From contig JAIVEN010000013.1 in NCBI GenBank assembly GCA_026686845.1, positions 82,001 through 146,000 of the forward strand: a stretch of DNA of 64,000 nucleotides, written 5' to 3'. The notes under the pieces were generated by a model. The model worked only from the letters and a program-made list of their open reading frames with translations, searched no databases and was not told the origin of the DNA. Position 1 is the stretch's first letter. Each line of letters begins with the position of its first letter. Origin of the DNA: Adenanthera pavonina. Its lineage: Eukaryota > Streptophyta > Magnoliopsida > Fabales > Fabaceae. Positions 11,601 through 23,600 of this stretch are shown piece by piece. Made by a program: the position numbers and the translations under genes.

Positions 11601-14600
11601 TCGAAAGATTCACGAGAGTGGTAAAGAAATCTACATACACATAATGGCAGACAGATCATACACTATTTGTTCATCACAATAATGGAGAGAGCTCAATACT
11701 CATTGTTTATGTGGTTGACATAGTCTTAACAGGTGATAATATTGAAGAAACTTGCAAGTTGAAGAAAGAACTAGCTACCAATTTTGAAGTAAATGATCTA
11801 GAAAGTCTACTATACTTTCTAGGTATGGAGATTGCTAGGTCAAGTAGTGGAATTAATGTCACACAACGCAAGTACACTCTTGATCTCTTGCAAGAAATAG
11901 GTATGCTAGGTTCTAAACCAATTGAGACTCCTATAGAAGTGCACTATAAATTGGGATTGAAGCAAGAAGGGACACCTGTCAATAAGGAGAGGTACCAGAG
12001 GCTGGTTGGGAAGCTAATTTATTTATCTCACACCAAACCAGCTATAAGCTTTCCCGTCAGTGTATCAAGCCAATATATGAGTGATCCATGTGAGGAACAT
12101 ATGGAGATTGTCTACAAGATCTTGAAGTACTTAAAACTAACACCCGGCAAGGGCTTGTTGTTTGCGTAAGGTGTCAAGAGGGATGTAGAAGTCTACACAG
12201 ATGCTGATTAGGCAAGTTCAGAAATTGATAGAAAGTCTACAACTAACTATTGCACCTATGTTTGGGGCAACCTAGTTACTTGGAGAAGCAAAAGCAACCT
12301 GTTGTTGCTAGAAGCTTGGCTAAGGCTAAATATAGAGCATTAGCTCTGGGCATTTGTGAGGGTATGTGGATCTCAAGGCTTCTAAGTGAACTCAAGGTTG
12401 AGTTTACAACTCCTGTTAAGGTATGGTGTGATAATATTGCAACTATTGGGATTGCAAAGAATCCCATACATCATGATAGAACCAAACATGTGGAGATAGA
12501 TCGACACTTTATCAAAGAAAATATTGATTCGGAAATTATTGATTTATCCTGTGTCTTCTAGTCAGCAAGCTGCAGATGTGATGACTAAGGCCTTACCTAA
12601 AGTCAGATTTGAAGAACTGAGCAACAAGCTAGGAATGATTTTGAGAGGGAGTGTTGGAAACAATGCTACAAGAAACCCTATTTAATTATGGCAAATTAGT
12701 TTATCGCTTTTTTATGTTTTCCTTATTTTATTTTATCTTTTATGTTATCTTATTTTTATCCTTAGAAACATTATTTTTATTGATCTTCTAGATTAGATAT
12801 ATCCCTAATTTTTAGAGATAGAGATTAGAATTTAAATTAGGATCAGTTTAGATTGAGCCCTAGCTCTATATATGTGCAGCCGCACATTATGAATAAGATA
12901 TCTCGATTTCTGCCTTGCAAAGTTTCAAAGGTTTATGTTATACTCTACATATCATCTATTTTTTATTGTTGCGTTCCGCTTAACTCAGGCACAAACCTTT
13001 TTAGCACATCTTGCCTTGCGTTTTATAGGTCTTGCACCTTGGGGACACCTTTTGCCTTTGATTACCTTGTGTAAAACAAGGAAATCATTTAGGAACAAAA
13101 ATCATTGACTTTAGTAACAACACACCATGTGATAAACATGGATTACCAGTGGGAACAACATGCTGAGATCATGGGATTCCAATGCTTCCCAATGTTTGGT
13201 GACAAGCACAGGACATACAATCTAAGTAGCTTCCTGCAGATCAGATGGTTCATGATCATTAGCCACTTCTTTGCAAATTTGCAATATGTAAAATGCTGCT
13301 AATGATAATGAAGCATTTGCACTCTATTGCTCTACTACTACATGGAATTATTCTGTAACCTAGTGTGTATTTGTTTTCAGGTTTCAATGCTGCTGTTGCC
13401 GGTTGTTTTTTTTCTGTAGAGTCTGTCTTATGGCCTTCGCCTGCAGATGTATCTATATCACTCACAAATACTACATCCATGGTAATACTTAGTGCTGTCA
13501 TAGCTTCAGTGGTTTCTGAGGCTGGTCTTGGGTCTCAACCAGCCTTCAGAGTTCCAGAATATGACTTCCGTTCAATCAGTGGTGAGCTAGCTAATTTCTT
13601 TTTTCCCCCCTTAAATCTTTTCATTTGAAGTTGTTATTTAGTTCCATGCTTAATGTGTTCGTCACGGTCTTCCTGATTCCATTATCTTCCTTTTGTTCTT
13701 TGTTTTACTCATTTCTCTCCTCTCAAATGTATGCCAATACTTCAAGAACAATTAAAATTATATGTGCCTTTCACAAATTATATTTAAATGATGAATTTAT
13801 TTTTCCCCCTTTTTGGTGTAGCTCTCACTCCTTTCTCTAGGACCAGGGGTGAGGGGGGCTTTAGCCCTGCTAAGTGACTTCGATCTTCCAAGCTTGGTTT
13901 TTAGATTATAATTTCATGTGCTGTTGTATTATCTATTATGTCTATTTCCTGCATACATACTTTATTCTAATTTTGTTTAACTAAGCACTGCTGACTTGGA
14001 TGCCTAATTTGAACAAGGACATACTTAGAACCAAACAATTCATAATATTTCTTTTAAACTATGGTTATTCTGTGTAATGCATTAAAGCCCTTGATATCTT
14101 TGTTCTAGTCACTTCTGGAATTGCTGTTAATGCTCGGAAATCAGTTCCCTACTGCTTCTACCTTCTTTAACACTGTCACATGGGCAAGGCATGGTGACTG
14201 CTGAAGTTACCAGTTTAAACATCAGTTGCAATGTCTGCTATCTACTGCAGAGTGATAAATCAATGGCAACTGTCATCATAGCAAGATTTTAAACATATAA
14301 AAGTCTAGATGTTCTTTATATGTACTTTTTATTTTTACTATAATTTTTACAGTAAATTAGACACATTTCCCCATGCTTTGCTCAAAGTTTGAGAAATGAG
14401 ATGCATTGTTCATAGCTTGTGAATAGTGTTTCTTATAGATTTTATATTATATATTGTATTAATACTGATTAGGGTTGGCACTATATATGCCAAACTCTAT
14501 TGTCTATTTTATTTGTGAAAAATGGAAACTGGATAGTAAAATTAAATTTATTAGAAGATGCTTTTAATATTTAGAAGGGTGGCAATTGATTCATTTGTAA

Positions 14601-17600
14601 ACATTGTTTGTTGTTTATAGAGGTCTATGTTTTAATATCAACTTGGTATTCACTATGAGAGTTATTTCACTTGTTTCAGAGCTGCCATTGTATCTATTGT
14701 TGGGTATCTTGTGTGGCTTGGTGTCATTGGCCCTATCTCAGTGCACTTCCTATATGATAGTAATTGTTGACAATATTCATAAGGTCACTGGAATTCCAAG
14801 AGCTTTATTTCCTGTACTGGGTGGTTTATCTGTTGGGTTGATAGCATTGGTGTATCCTGAAATCCTCTACTGGGGTTTTGAGAATGTTGACATTTTGTTA
14901 GAATCTCGACCATTTGTGATGGGTGTTTCCACTGACCTGCTACTTCAGCTAATAGCCGTTAAGATTGTTGCAACTTCTCTATGTCGGGCTTCTGGATTAG
15001 TGGGAGGTTATTATGCCCCATCTCTCTTTATTGGTGCAGCTACTGGGATGGCATATGGGAAACTCATTGGTTATGTTGTTGCTGAGTTCAATCCTATAAT
15101 TCATCTGTCTGTACTGGAAGTGGCATCACCCCAAGCTTATGGCCTGGTAATATTATATGGCATTCTTTCCCATTTGGCTCAATAAATTTTACATTAAGGT
15201 CTTTGATTTCCAGCATAATTGATTGTAGTATTTCTTCTCTTTTAAGAGTTGGTAAATTTGATCTTCCCAATATGACTTTGTTGATGGAAACATGATCCTT
15301 CTTGGTCCTATTCTGTATGTATCGAATGATGGTTCCTTAGTATTTCAGAATTTTTAAATCTACATATGGTTTGGTATTTTGTTTGTGGAATTTTCTAGGA
15401 GAAACAGAGATTTACTTAGGAGAAGAAGAACCTGTGGCAGTCAGCCATCTAGGTTTTCTAGGAGCACACTTATTCATTGAGTATTAGGGTTTTAAATAGA
15501 GAAATTAGGCAACAGGCCTACCTAATCTTGACTGAAAAAATAGGAAGATCTTACTTCTCACAATCTAATCAAATCAAAACTAAATAACAGTGAATAATTA
15601 AATAATAAACGACAGCTAATAAACTACTAAAACCCTAATAAAGTTGGCGCTCTCCAAAACTCCCCCTCAAGTTGGGGAGTAGATATTGTCATATTGATCA
15701 TACCTAGCTTGCCACATAGCCCATCGAATTTAAGTCTGGTTAATGCCTTTGTTAATAAATCAACCACTTGAGACTTGGTAGGAATGTAGCAGACTTCAAT
15801 TTTCCTTGAATCAATTTTTTCTTTGATGAAATGACGATCATTTCCACGTGCTTCGTTCTATCATGGTGTATGGGATTTTTGACAATCCTAATGGTTGCCA
15901 TGTTGTCACAAAAATCCCAATGCTAGGAGCTTCTTTAATCTCACTATATCTTCAGTGTTATCACCTATAATTATTATGTGTCATCTACATAAACAATTAG
16001 CATTGTAATTTTACCATTTGAGGCATGCTTCACAAATAAAGTGTGGTCAATTTGACACTGATTATAACCAGCAACTTTTACTACCTATGTAAACCTTTTG
16101 AACCAAGCTCGTGGAGACTGTTTGAACCCATACAAATACACATGCAATCTACAAACTTTTCCCTTGGTTTCTTGTGAACTAAATCCAGGAGGAACATCCA
16201 TGTAAACTTCTTCTAAATCTCCATTCAAGATTGCATTTTTAATATCTAGTTGAAATAAATGCCAGTCAAGATTATAGGCAAGAGACAATGATACTTTGAT
16301 TGTATTAAACTTTGCTACTGGTGTAAAGGTTTCTTGGAAGTCAATCCCTTGGGTTTGTGTAAACCTTTTTGCCACAAATCTAGCTCTGTAACTGTTGATA
16401 CTGCCATCGGAGTTGTATTTGATGTCCAACACCCACTTACACCCCACAGTGGATTTTCTTTTTGGTAGTTCAGTCATTTTCCAGGTATTATTTTTCTGCA
16501 AAGCCTTCATTTCTTCCATAATAGCAGCCTTCCACTCAAGTATTTCCAGAGCTTCATAGGCATCCTTTGGCATTTTTTCTTCTGAAATGTTTGCAACAAA
16601 TGACTGTATTTTAGATGATAGACGCTCATAAGAGCTATAATTACTAATAGCACGTTGGGTACAAGTTTGCTTGCCCTTTCTTAATGCAATAGGCCAGCTG
16701 AGGTCATGTGCCACAGGAGCTGAGGTTGGTTGAGACTTGGGACAATTGGCATGGTTGTGGAGCTGCTGGAGGCTCACTTTCTTCATGCTGTACCTGATTT
16801 TCTGCTGTAGCACTAATCTGGACAGCATCTGGTACCATCTGAACGACTGGACAACATCTGGTACAATCTGAATAGTGTCTGGTGCAGTGACTGCATCTGT
16901 ATTATCGTTATTCTAGACATTTTGGACAGATCTTGATTCTCTAATAGGCAAAAAATCTGGGTTAGGGGCAGGGGATGGTAAGAAAGGCTGAGAAAAAATG
17001 GTATGATTTGAATTTGGTCCAATTTGGGTTTGGGTAGAAGATTCTGGATCACGATTAGGTCAAGGTTGTAGATCACAAAAGTTGCCTCAAAAACTCCATT
17101 CCTATCTCTCACTTTCTCTCCCCTGGAATGGAGGTTTTGGGATAGAGAGGTTGGTCTTCATAGAAGTTCACATCCCTTGAGGTGTGGAGTTTTCGTGTAG
17201 TAGGGTCATAGTACTTATATCCCTTTTGAAAATGAGCAGACCCCAAGAAAACACACTTAATTGCTCTAGGATCAAGTTTTCCGCAATGATAGTTATGGAC
17301 AAATGCAGTACAACCAAAGACCATTGAGGGAAGATAAATCATGAGTGGGTGATTAAGATAGGTTTCAAGAAGTGTTTGTTGAGGGGTCTTATATTGAAGG
17401 GCTTTGGTAGGGGTAAGGTTTATTAAATATGTGGTTGTTAGAACTGCTTCTCCCCAATTCCATACCATGATTAGGAATCAATTTACTACTAATATTCAAA
17501 TTCTTCATATTGACAATGGCACTGAATAGTTTAACCATACTTTGAATTCATTCTTGAGTTCCCAAGGTATTATGCACCAAAGTTCTTGTTGTAATATCCC

Positions 17601-20600
17601 TCAACAAAATGGTGTAGCACAAAGAAAAAATAGACATATCCTAGAGATAGCTCAAGCCCTAATGTTTGAATCCAATGGACCACAAAATTACTGGCGTGAT
17701 GCTATTCTTATAGCCACTTATCCCTATCTCATAAACAAAATGTCAACCCGTGTGCTCTCTTTTACCACAGCCTTCAACAAACTCAAGGACACCTATCCTT
17801 CCATTTGTTTGTATTGTTATCTTTCTCTTAAAGTATTCAATTGTACCACTTTTGTCCATGTTCATTCTCATCGATAGGAAAAATTTGATCCTAGAGCTAT
17901 TAAGTGTATTTTCCTAGGATACTCACCTACTCAGAAAGGATACAATTGTTATGACCCCATAACCAAAAAATTTTTTGTGAGCTTGGATGTCACCTTTGTC
18001 AAAGAATTGCCTTTCGTCTCCAAGTTTTCCATTCAGGGGTAGCATTTTAGAGAATCTCAAACTTGGCACACAGATGACCCAATTACCAGCAGGCATCATA
18101 CCTGCTGACCCTCCAGATAATCCATCAATCATCCCTCTTGATTCTCCTCTTAGTTGCATTGTGTCACAAATGAGATTTAGAAACGGGGAGAAGTAGAAAA
18201 ACAAGCTAATAGAAAAACCTTAGTTTACTCACAAAGGAAAAAAAGGAGAGCTTGAACAAATTGGCTCTGAAGCACTGCTTGAGTCAGAACTAGTGGTAGA
18301 TCTTGAGCCTTCCTCCGATATAGAACAGATAACCAATGATGAGACTCGTGATTTAGATTTACCCATTACTTTGAGACAACCTATCCGCTCTTGCACTTTG
18401 CTTTCCATTGAAAAATTTGTTTCCTATAATTCTTTTTCTCCTACATTTTGTGCATTTGTAACTAACCTTGATAGGATAAAAATAACAAATGATGTCCATG
18501 TAGCTCTAAAAGATCCTAACTGAAAAGCAGTAGTTATGGAGGAGATGGAAGCTCTAAAGAAAAATGATACAATGGAATTGGTGATTTATGATAGGGACTT
18601 AGGTAGTATGGGATGCCCAAGTCCTATATTCAGTAGTATGAGTTACTCAATAGGGTATTTAAGTGGGTTGATTCTCCCACCTCAGTAGCTAACTTTTTGG
18701 TGAAGGTTCTCATCCCATTTAAGTACTCATTAATGGTATCATAGCTTGGGTGTCGACGGTTACGGAGAAGGCTACCTATGGAGGGTTTTGACCGACAGGG
18801 GGGTTGAGTAAAGCGTCATAATGTGCAGCCACCGAGATGTGAGCTCTTAAAAGGCGCCAATTGATGGGGATTTGGATAGTGTAGGATGTCCAAATCCCAT
18901 ATTAAATAGTATGGGATGCTCAATGGGATATTTATGTGGGTTGGTTCTCCCACCTCAATAGCTAGCTTTCGGAGGAAAGTTCCACATCCCACTCGAATAT
19001 CCCATCAATTTACAACCTAGAAAGCATCCGGTAGGATGTAAGTGTCAAAAAGCCAATGGATCAATTGAAAAATATAAAGCTTGTCTTGTTGCAAAAGGGT
19101 TCACTCAAACATAAGGAATAGACTTCACGGAGACATTTGCCCTTGTGGTAAAGTTGAATATAATTCGGGTGCTCCTATCATAGGCTGCAAATCTTGATTG
19201 GCATCAACAACAACTTGATATAAAAAATACATTCTTAAATGGAGAACTAGCAGAAGATGTTTATTTGTCTCCACCTCCAAGATTTTAGAAAGATAATAAT
19301 TGGATTTGCTAAATTAAAAGGTCATTATATGGTCTAAAGCAATCTTCTAGGGCTTGATTCGAGAGGTTCAAAGGTATTAATGAAAGAAGGCTATTACCAA
19401 GGGCACTTAGATCATACAATGTTCGTCAAACACCAGGAAGGAAGGAGAACTATTCTCATTATGTATGTAGACGACATTATTCTCACTGGAGATGACATTG
19501 TAGAAATGATGAGGTCGAAAAACATTCTTGCAACAGTTTGAAGTGAAGGATTTGGGACCAATAAGATACTTCTTGGGGATGAAAATTGCCAGATCAAAGA
19601 GAGGGATCAGTGTATCACAAAGGAAACATACTTTAGATCTTCTCACTAAGATTGGAATGCTCAGATGCAAGCCTAGTGATACTCTAGTGGATCCCAAGGG
19701 AAAATTTGTGGATGTTGGAGAACCATTTAATAAAAAAAGTTACCAGAAATTAGTGGGAAAATTAATATATTTGTCCCACACATGACCAGATATCGCCTTT
19801 GCAGTTAGTGTGGTTAGTTAGTATATGCATTCACCCAAGAAAGCTCATTTGGAAGCTATATACAGAATCTTAAGGTACTTGAAGGGATCACTAGGGAAAG
19901 GCCTTTTGTTGAAAAAAAGACAACATGATAAAATAGAAGTTTTTACTGATGCAGGCTAGGTAGGTTCAACTAATGATAGGAGATCAACTAGTGGATACTG
20001 CACATTTGTTTGGGGAAATTTGGTGACATGGAGAAGTAAAAAAAAACAAAATGTAGATGCAAAGTCTTACTCAAGGAATTTGTGAAGGATTATGGCCCCA
20101 ACAGTTATTGGAAGAGTTATATGTGTAGATGCAAAATCTCCTATCCAGCCGTATTGTGGTAATAAGGTTGCTATTAACATTTCTCTCAACCTTGTACAAT
20201 ATGACCAAACAAAGCATGTGGAGGTTGATAGACATTTTATCAAGGAAAAGGTGGAAGAAGGCATTATTTATATGTCTTATATCCCTACTAGAGAACAAAC
20301 AACAGATATTCTTACCAAAGGTCTACCATCTCATACATTTGAAGGACTTATTGGCAAATTGGACATGATTAACATCTATGATCTAACTTGAGGGGGAGTA
20401 TAGGAATATCTTGGTTTTAATTTAGATAGATATGAGATTATTGTAAATATTTACTGTATCTTTTTTGTATTTATTAGGGTGATTAGGTAATTATTAGAGG
20501 GATTCCTTTTTTCCTGTTTATATTCAGTACTCTCTCCTTTCTTGTATATCACATTCAGAATAAAATAACTAGTCTTCCACATGAAATGATACTGAATATC

Positions 20601-23600
20601 TAGGAATGAGTGGATTTCTGGACAATCTGAGCAAGCTTCCCTTATTTATGCTACTTCTTAGGGTACTCAGGTAGTTTCAATAGTTAGTATTCAGTAACTA
20701 TCTCTTAACAACGACTCTTATCTACTAATCCAATGTAACATATTAGAAAATATATTGGTTCTTACACTGTCTTGATATGAGCATATGATTGTTCAGATTG
20801 GAATGGATACATTGATTTGTTGGTAGGATTAGACTTAAATGAAATATGAATATTAGGTAGTCAAAGGCAAAAGGGGCACTCATGGCCTTCAAAATGCCCG
20901 AGACAAGAGGCACTAGAAAGGCACAATCTCAAATGAAGCGAGGCGTAACAATAAAAAATATATAATGCCCGAGACAAGAGGCACTAGAAAGGCACAATCT
21001 CAAATGAAGCGAGGCGTAACAATAAAAAATATATCATATATACATATATAGTATAGACAAAAAATAGATAAAAGTATTTTGAAAGTTTAGATAATTTTAT
21101 CATTTATATTTGATTTGATTACAATTTACATTACATTAATTTATTTTATTGACTTATATGGTATTTTAAATTTTAAACTTTCCTATTATTTTCCTATTCT
21201 TTTTATCATTTTATATTTATAGTCTATATACAAATTAACTTACTAAAAAAAAATCTTAAATCTAAAGTCAGTGAAAGAAACCCAGTTTGATAACTTCGAT
21301 AAGAACTTCTCTGTTCTACTCCACGTAGCAAACTCCACCGCAAAAAAGCCAAAAACAATGTTGTGCAAAGCTAGAACACCATCGAACATAATCGCAAAAC
21401 CTACTCCTCCGAAGTCAACTAGTGGAGTTTGGTCATCAGCAGTCATTGTTTTCCAAAAGCCGCATTTCTCTATTCTATTTCTTCTAAATTCTCCCAAGCG
21501 CTAGAAGGCGCATGCCTCTCGCCTGCAAAAGGTGCCATAGGTGTGCATCTTTTAGCGCCTCACTGAACCCTCGCCTCTCCAATGGTGCGAGGCAATGGGT
21601 CAATTTTGTGCCTTGTCTTAGCGCCTTAGGCACTGAGGTGAGCGCCTTTGACAACACTTTTGATGCATGAAGAAGCATGCCAAACAGATTTGGAAATGGA
21701 AGATCCAGATGTATTTTATTCTCTCATATATCTCATGCTTGTGGTCAAGAAAATAATGGCTCCAAATATCCAATTAAAGCTTCATTTTTTTTTTGGGCTT
21801 AAGAATTAAAGCTTCTTTAGCAGGTTGGAATGGCTGCAACTCTAGCAGGAGTATGTCAGGTGCCTCTTACTGCAGTCTTACTGCTGTTTGAATTGACCCA
21901 AGACTATCATATTGTTCTACCACTTCTTGGAGCTGTAGGCGTGTCTTCATGGATTTCATCTGTAGAGCCACACAAAGGAAATGGCAGGGGTACAGCAGAG
22001 AACAATTTCATAAGCTCAGATTCTATTATTCTTCTGGAAAAGTCTCCCAGTAGTTCAATTGAATTATCTGCTAATTGTGCCGTTGCTCAAAGCATGCCTA
22101 ATACAGGGAACTTGTGTCAAGTTGAAAGTCTGCTTTGTGTAGAGGATAATAATGTTGAAGCCACATATTTGAGAAGAAAAATTTTAGTTTCACAAGCCAT
22201 GAAGACGAGATATGTGACAGCCTCAATGGGCACACTGCTTACAGAAGTAGTAAATCTCATGCTTGTGGAGAAACAGTCTTGTGCAGTAATTGTTGGTACT
22301 GATCATACTTTAGTTGGCTTATTGACACTTGGAGACATTCGAGAGAACAGCAAATTTGCAAAAGCAAGAAGCAAGAAACCCGAGGTAGCAGAATTATCTC
22401 TAATCTTAATAGGATGTATAAATTTATGATTTATCATTGCTGTGCACTTCTGTATTCTGATTTTATGAATTCGCTAGAAAGAAAAGCTAAGTTCTGGTAA
22501 CTATATTTCCGGGTTCTTCATAATATATGGTGCAATTTTAATTAAGCAATGATTGAAAATCACACATGTTCTTTACCCTTGAGAAAAAATAATTAATGAT
22601 AGGTGCTCCGTGAAAGTATGCAGAGATGAACTATTCAAAAAAGACGTTGAATGAGATGAAATGATAAATTTCGCAACATCATGATGAAATCAGTAATCAT
22701 AGAGTACAAAGTGTAGTCTGCTAGATATAACTAATTCTAACAAATGTTAGTTTCTGTAACTACTTTGTGTCTGTTTAGTTTGTATTTTTGTAAAAGATCA
22801 TTTAGAATAACAACAGTTTACAAAAGTAAAGTTTGGATAAAAGTAAAGAAGTTTATCACAAAGCTGGTTGAATAATTTTGGAAAAAATGATGGTTAGAAA
22901 TCATGGTTTGATTTACCAAAAGATAAACCAGACAGGCCGTTATAGTTGATATACCAGTGTTGTCTTTCCCTAACACTCTTTATATCTAACTTGGAAACAA
23001 CAAATCCAAGTTTACAATTTTCCTTGTAGATTTATGACTTGAAGATAATTTATTTGGGTAAGTAATTATATTTCATTGGTAAAGATTTGGTGGCTTTGTA
23101 TCAACCAATGTTATGAGAACGTAAAGAAAAAAAAAATTTAAGATCTTTAAACTCTGACGAACTCAGTTACAACTTACAAAGAATACTTTTGTCTTTGAGC
23201 TAGGAATAGTCTTTGATCTAATCAATAGATATGACTTAAACAAATGCTGAACTTATCCCAGTTGGTCATGACCTCACATGTTTGACTATCTGGTTCTTTC
23301 GCAGGAGCTTTTAGTTTCAGAACTGTGCCTTTTACATGGGGGAATATGTAGTGTTCCATGGACTGCTACTCCTGATATGGATCTTCTTTCTGCTCAAATG
23401 GCTATGAAGAAATATGGAGTCAATCAAGTTCCAGTCGTTGAAAAACTTTATGAAAGGGCATATCCAGTTGGCATATTAGACAGTGAAAGTATCAGTCTAA
23501 CTTGCAGGTTTTTGTAATCCTCCATCATCCTCTAATAGTTGTAAATCACAAGCCAATGTCAAAGAAACCAAATGAATTAAAACCTTAAGTTACTTCGTGA

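Larger units (their letters stand above)
7785..12927 (+). mobile_element. Full-length Ty1/copia retrotransposon (CLC-e intron 2)
   Basis: The element has two 276-bp LTRs (7785-8060, 12652-12927), each starting TGTTGGAAAC and ending TTTCA. A tRNA-Met-type primer site TGGTATCAAAG follows the left LTR at 8061. A purine tract TTGAGAGGGAG precedes the right LTR. Flanks are AAAGT at 7780-7784 and AAGGT at 12928-12932, a 5-bp target duplication with one mismatch. The LTRs differ at about 20 of 276 positions, so this is not a recent insertion. It lies in the sense orientation within intron 2, and the internal coding region is broken. Confidence 0.92.
7376..13062 (+). mobile_element. GC-rich non-autonomous element, copy 1, split by Copia
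   Basis: A GCG/GCC-rich repeat starts at 7376 (GTCAAAGGTGAGCGC) and resumes after the Copia element to end at 13054-13062 (GCCTTTGAT). The two halves (7376-7784 and 12933-13062) align with the reverse complement of 20860-21652. That shared order, with a Copia between the halves here, shows the element was in place before the Copia arrived. It has short inverted ends of the form GTCAAAGGC/GCCTTTGAC. No coding capacity and no clear target duplication were seen, so its class is unknown (Mutator- or hAT-derived are possibilities). Confidence 0.65.
18589..19007 (+). mobile_element. TRIM-like miniature LTR retrotransposon nested in Copia
   Basis: A 419-bp insertion that breaks the Copia reverse transcriptase. 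It has two direct repeats (18589-18732, 144 bp; 18862-19007, 146 bp), both starting TGAT and ending in CATTA/CATCA. It also has a tRNA-Met-like primer site TGGTATCATAGC at 18734, a 129-bp internal region without coding capacity, and a perfect 5-bp target duplication ATTTA (18584-18588, 19008-19012). Removing it restores continuity of the host Copia reading around the insertion. These are the defining features of terminal-repeat retrotransposons in miniature. Movement would depend on proteins from other elements. Confidence 0.88.
17467..20391 (+). pseudogene. Copia integrase-RT-RNase H fragment
   Basis: Recognisable pieces are the integrase core (ILHIDNGTE near 17500, PQQNGVAQRKNRH), DPRAIKCIFLGY near 17885, reverse transcriptase split by the TRIM insertion (before 18584 and after 19012), AVKLN/YVDDIILTGDD-like text around 19150-19500, and RNase H (YCTFVWGNLVTWRSKK near 20000) ending TKGLPSHTFEGLIGKLDM at about 20360. 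Multiple stops and shifts show it is dead. Confidence 0.85.
17467..20579 (+). mobile_element. 5'-truncated Copia element with 3' LTR (CLC-e intron 4)
   Basis: Starts without gag or protease in the middle of integrase at 17467 and proceeds through integrase, linker, reverse transcriptase (YVDD intact near 19463-19475) and RNase H. It ends with a purine tract (ACTTGAGGGGGAG) and an LTR of about 181 bp (20399-20579). A TRIM-like element at 18589-19007 is inserted in its reverse-transcriptase region. It abuts an oppositely oriented Copia fragment at 17466/17467. Confidence 0.82.

Noticed and set aside
14604..14679. Extending CLC-e exon 4 upstream as one long open frame from 14604
   Set aside because: The upstream residues do not resemble CLC proteins. 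The TTGTTTCAG acceptor at 14679 gives a phase-correct join to exon 3.
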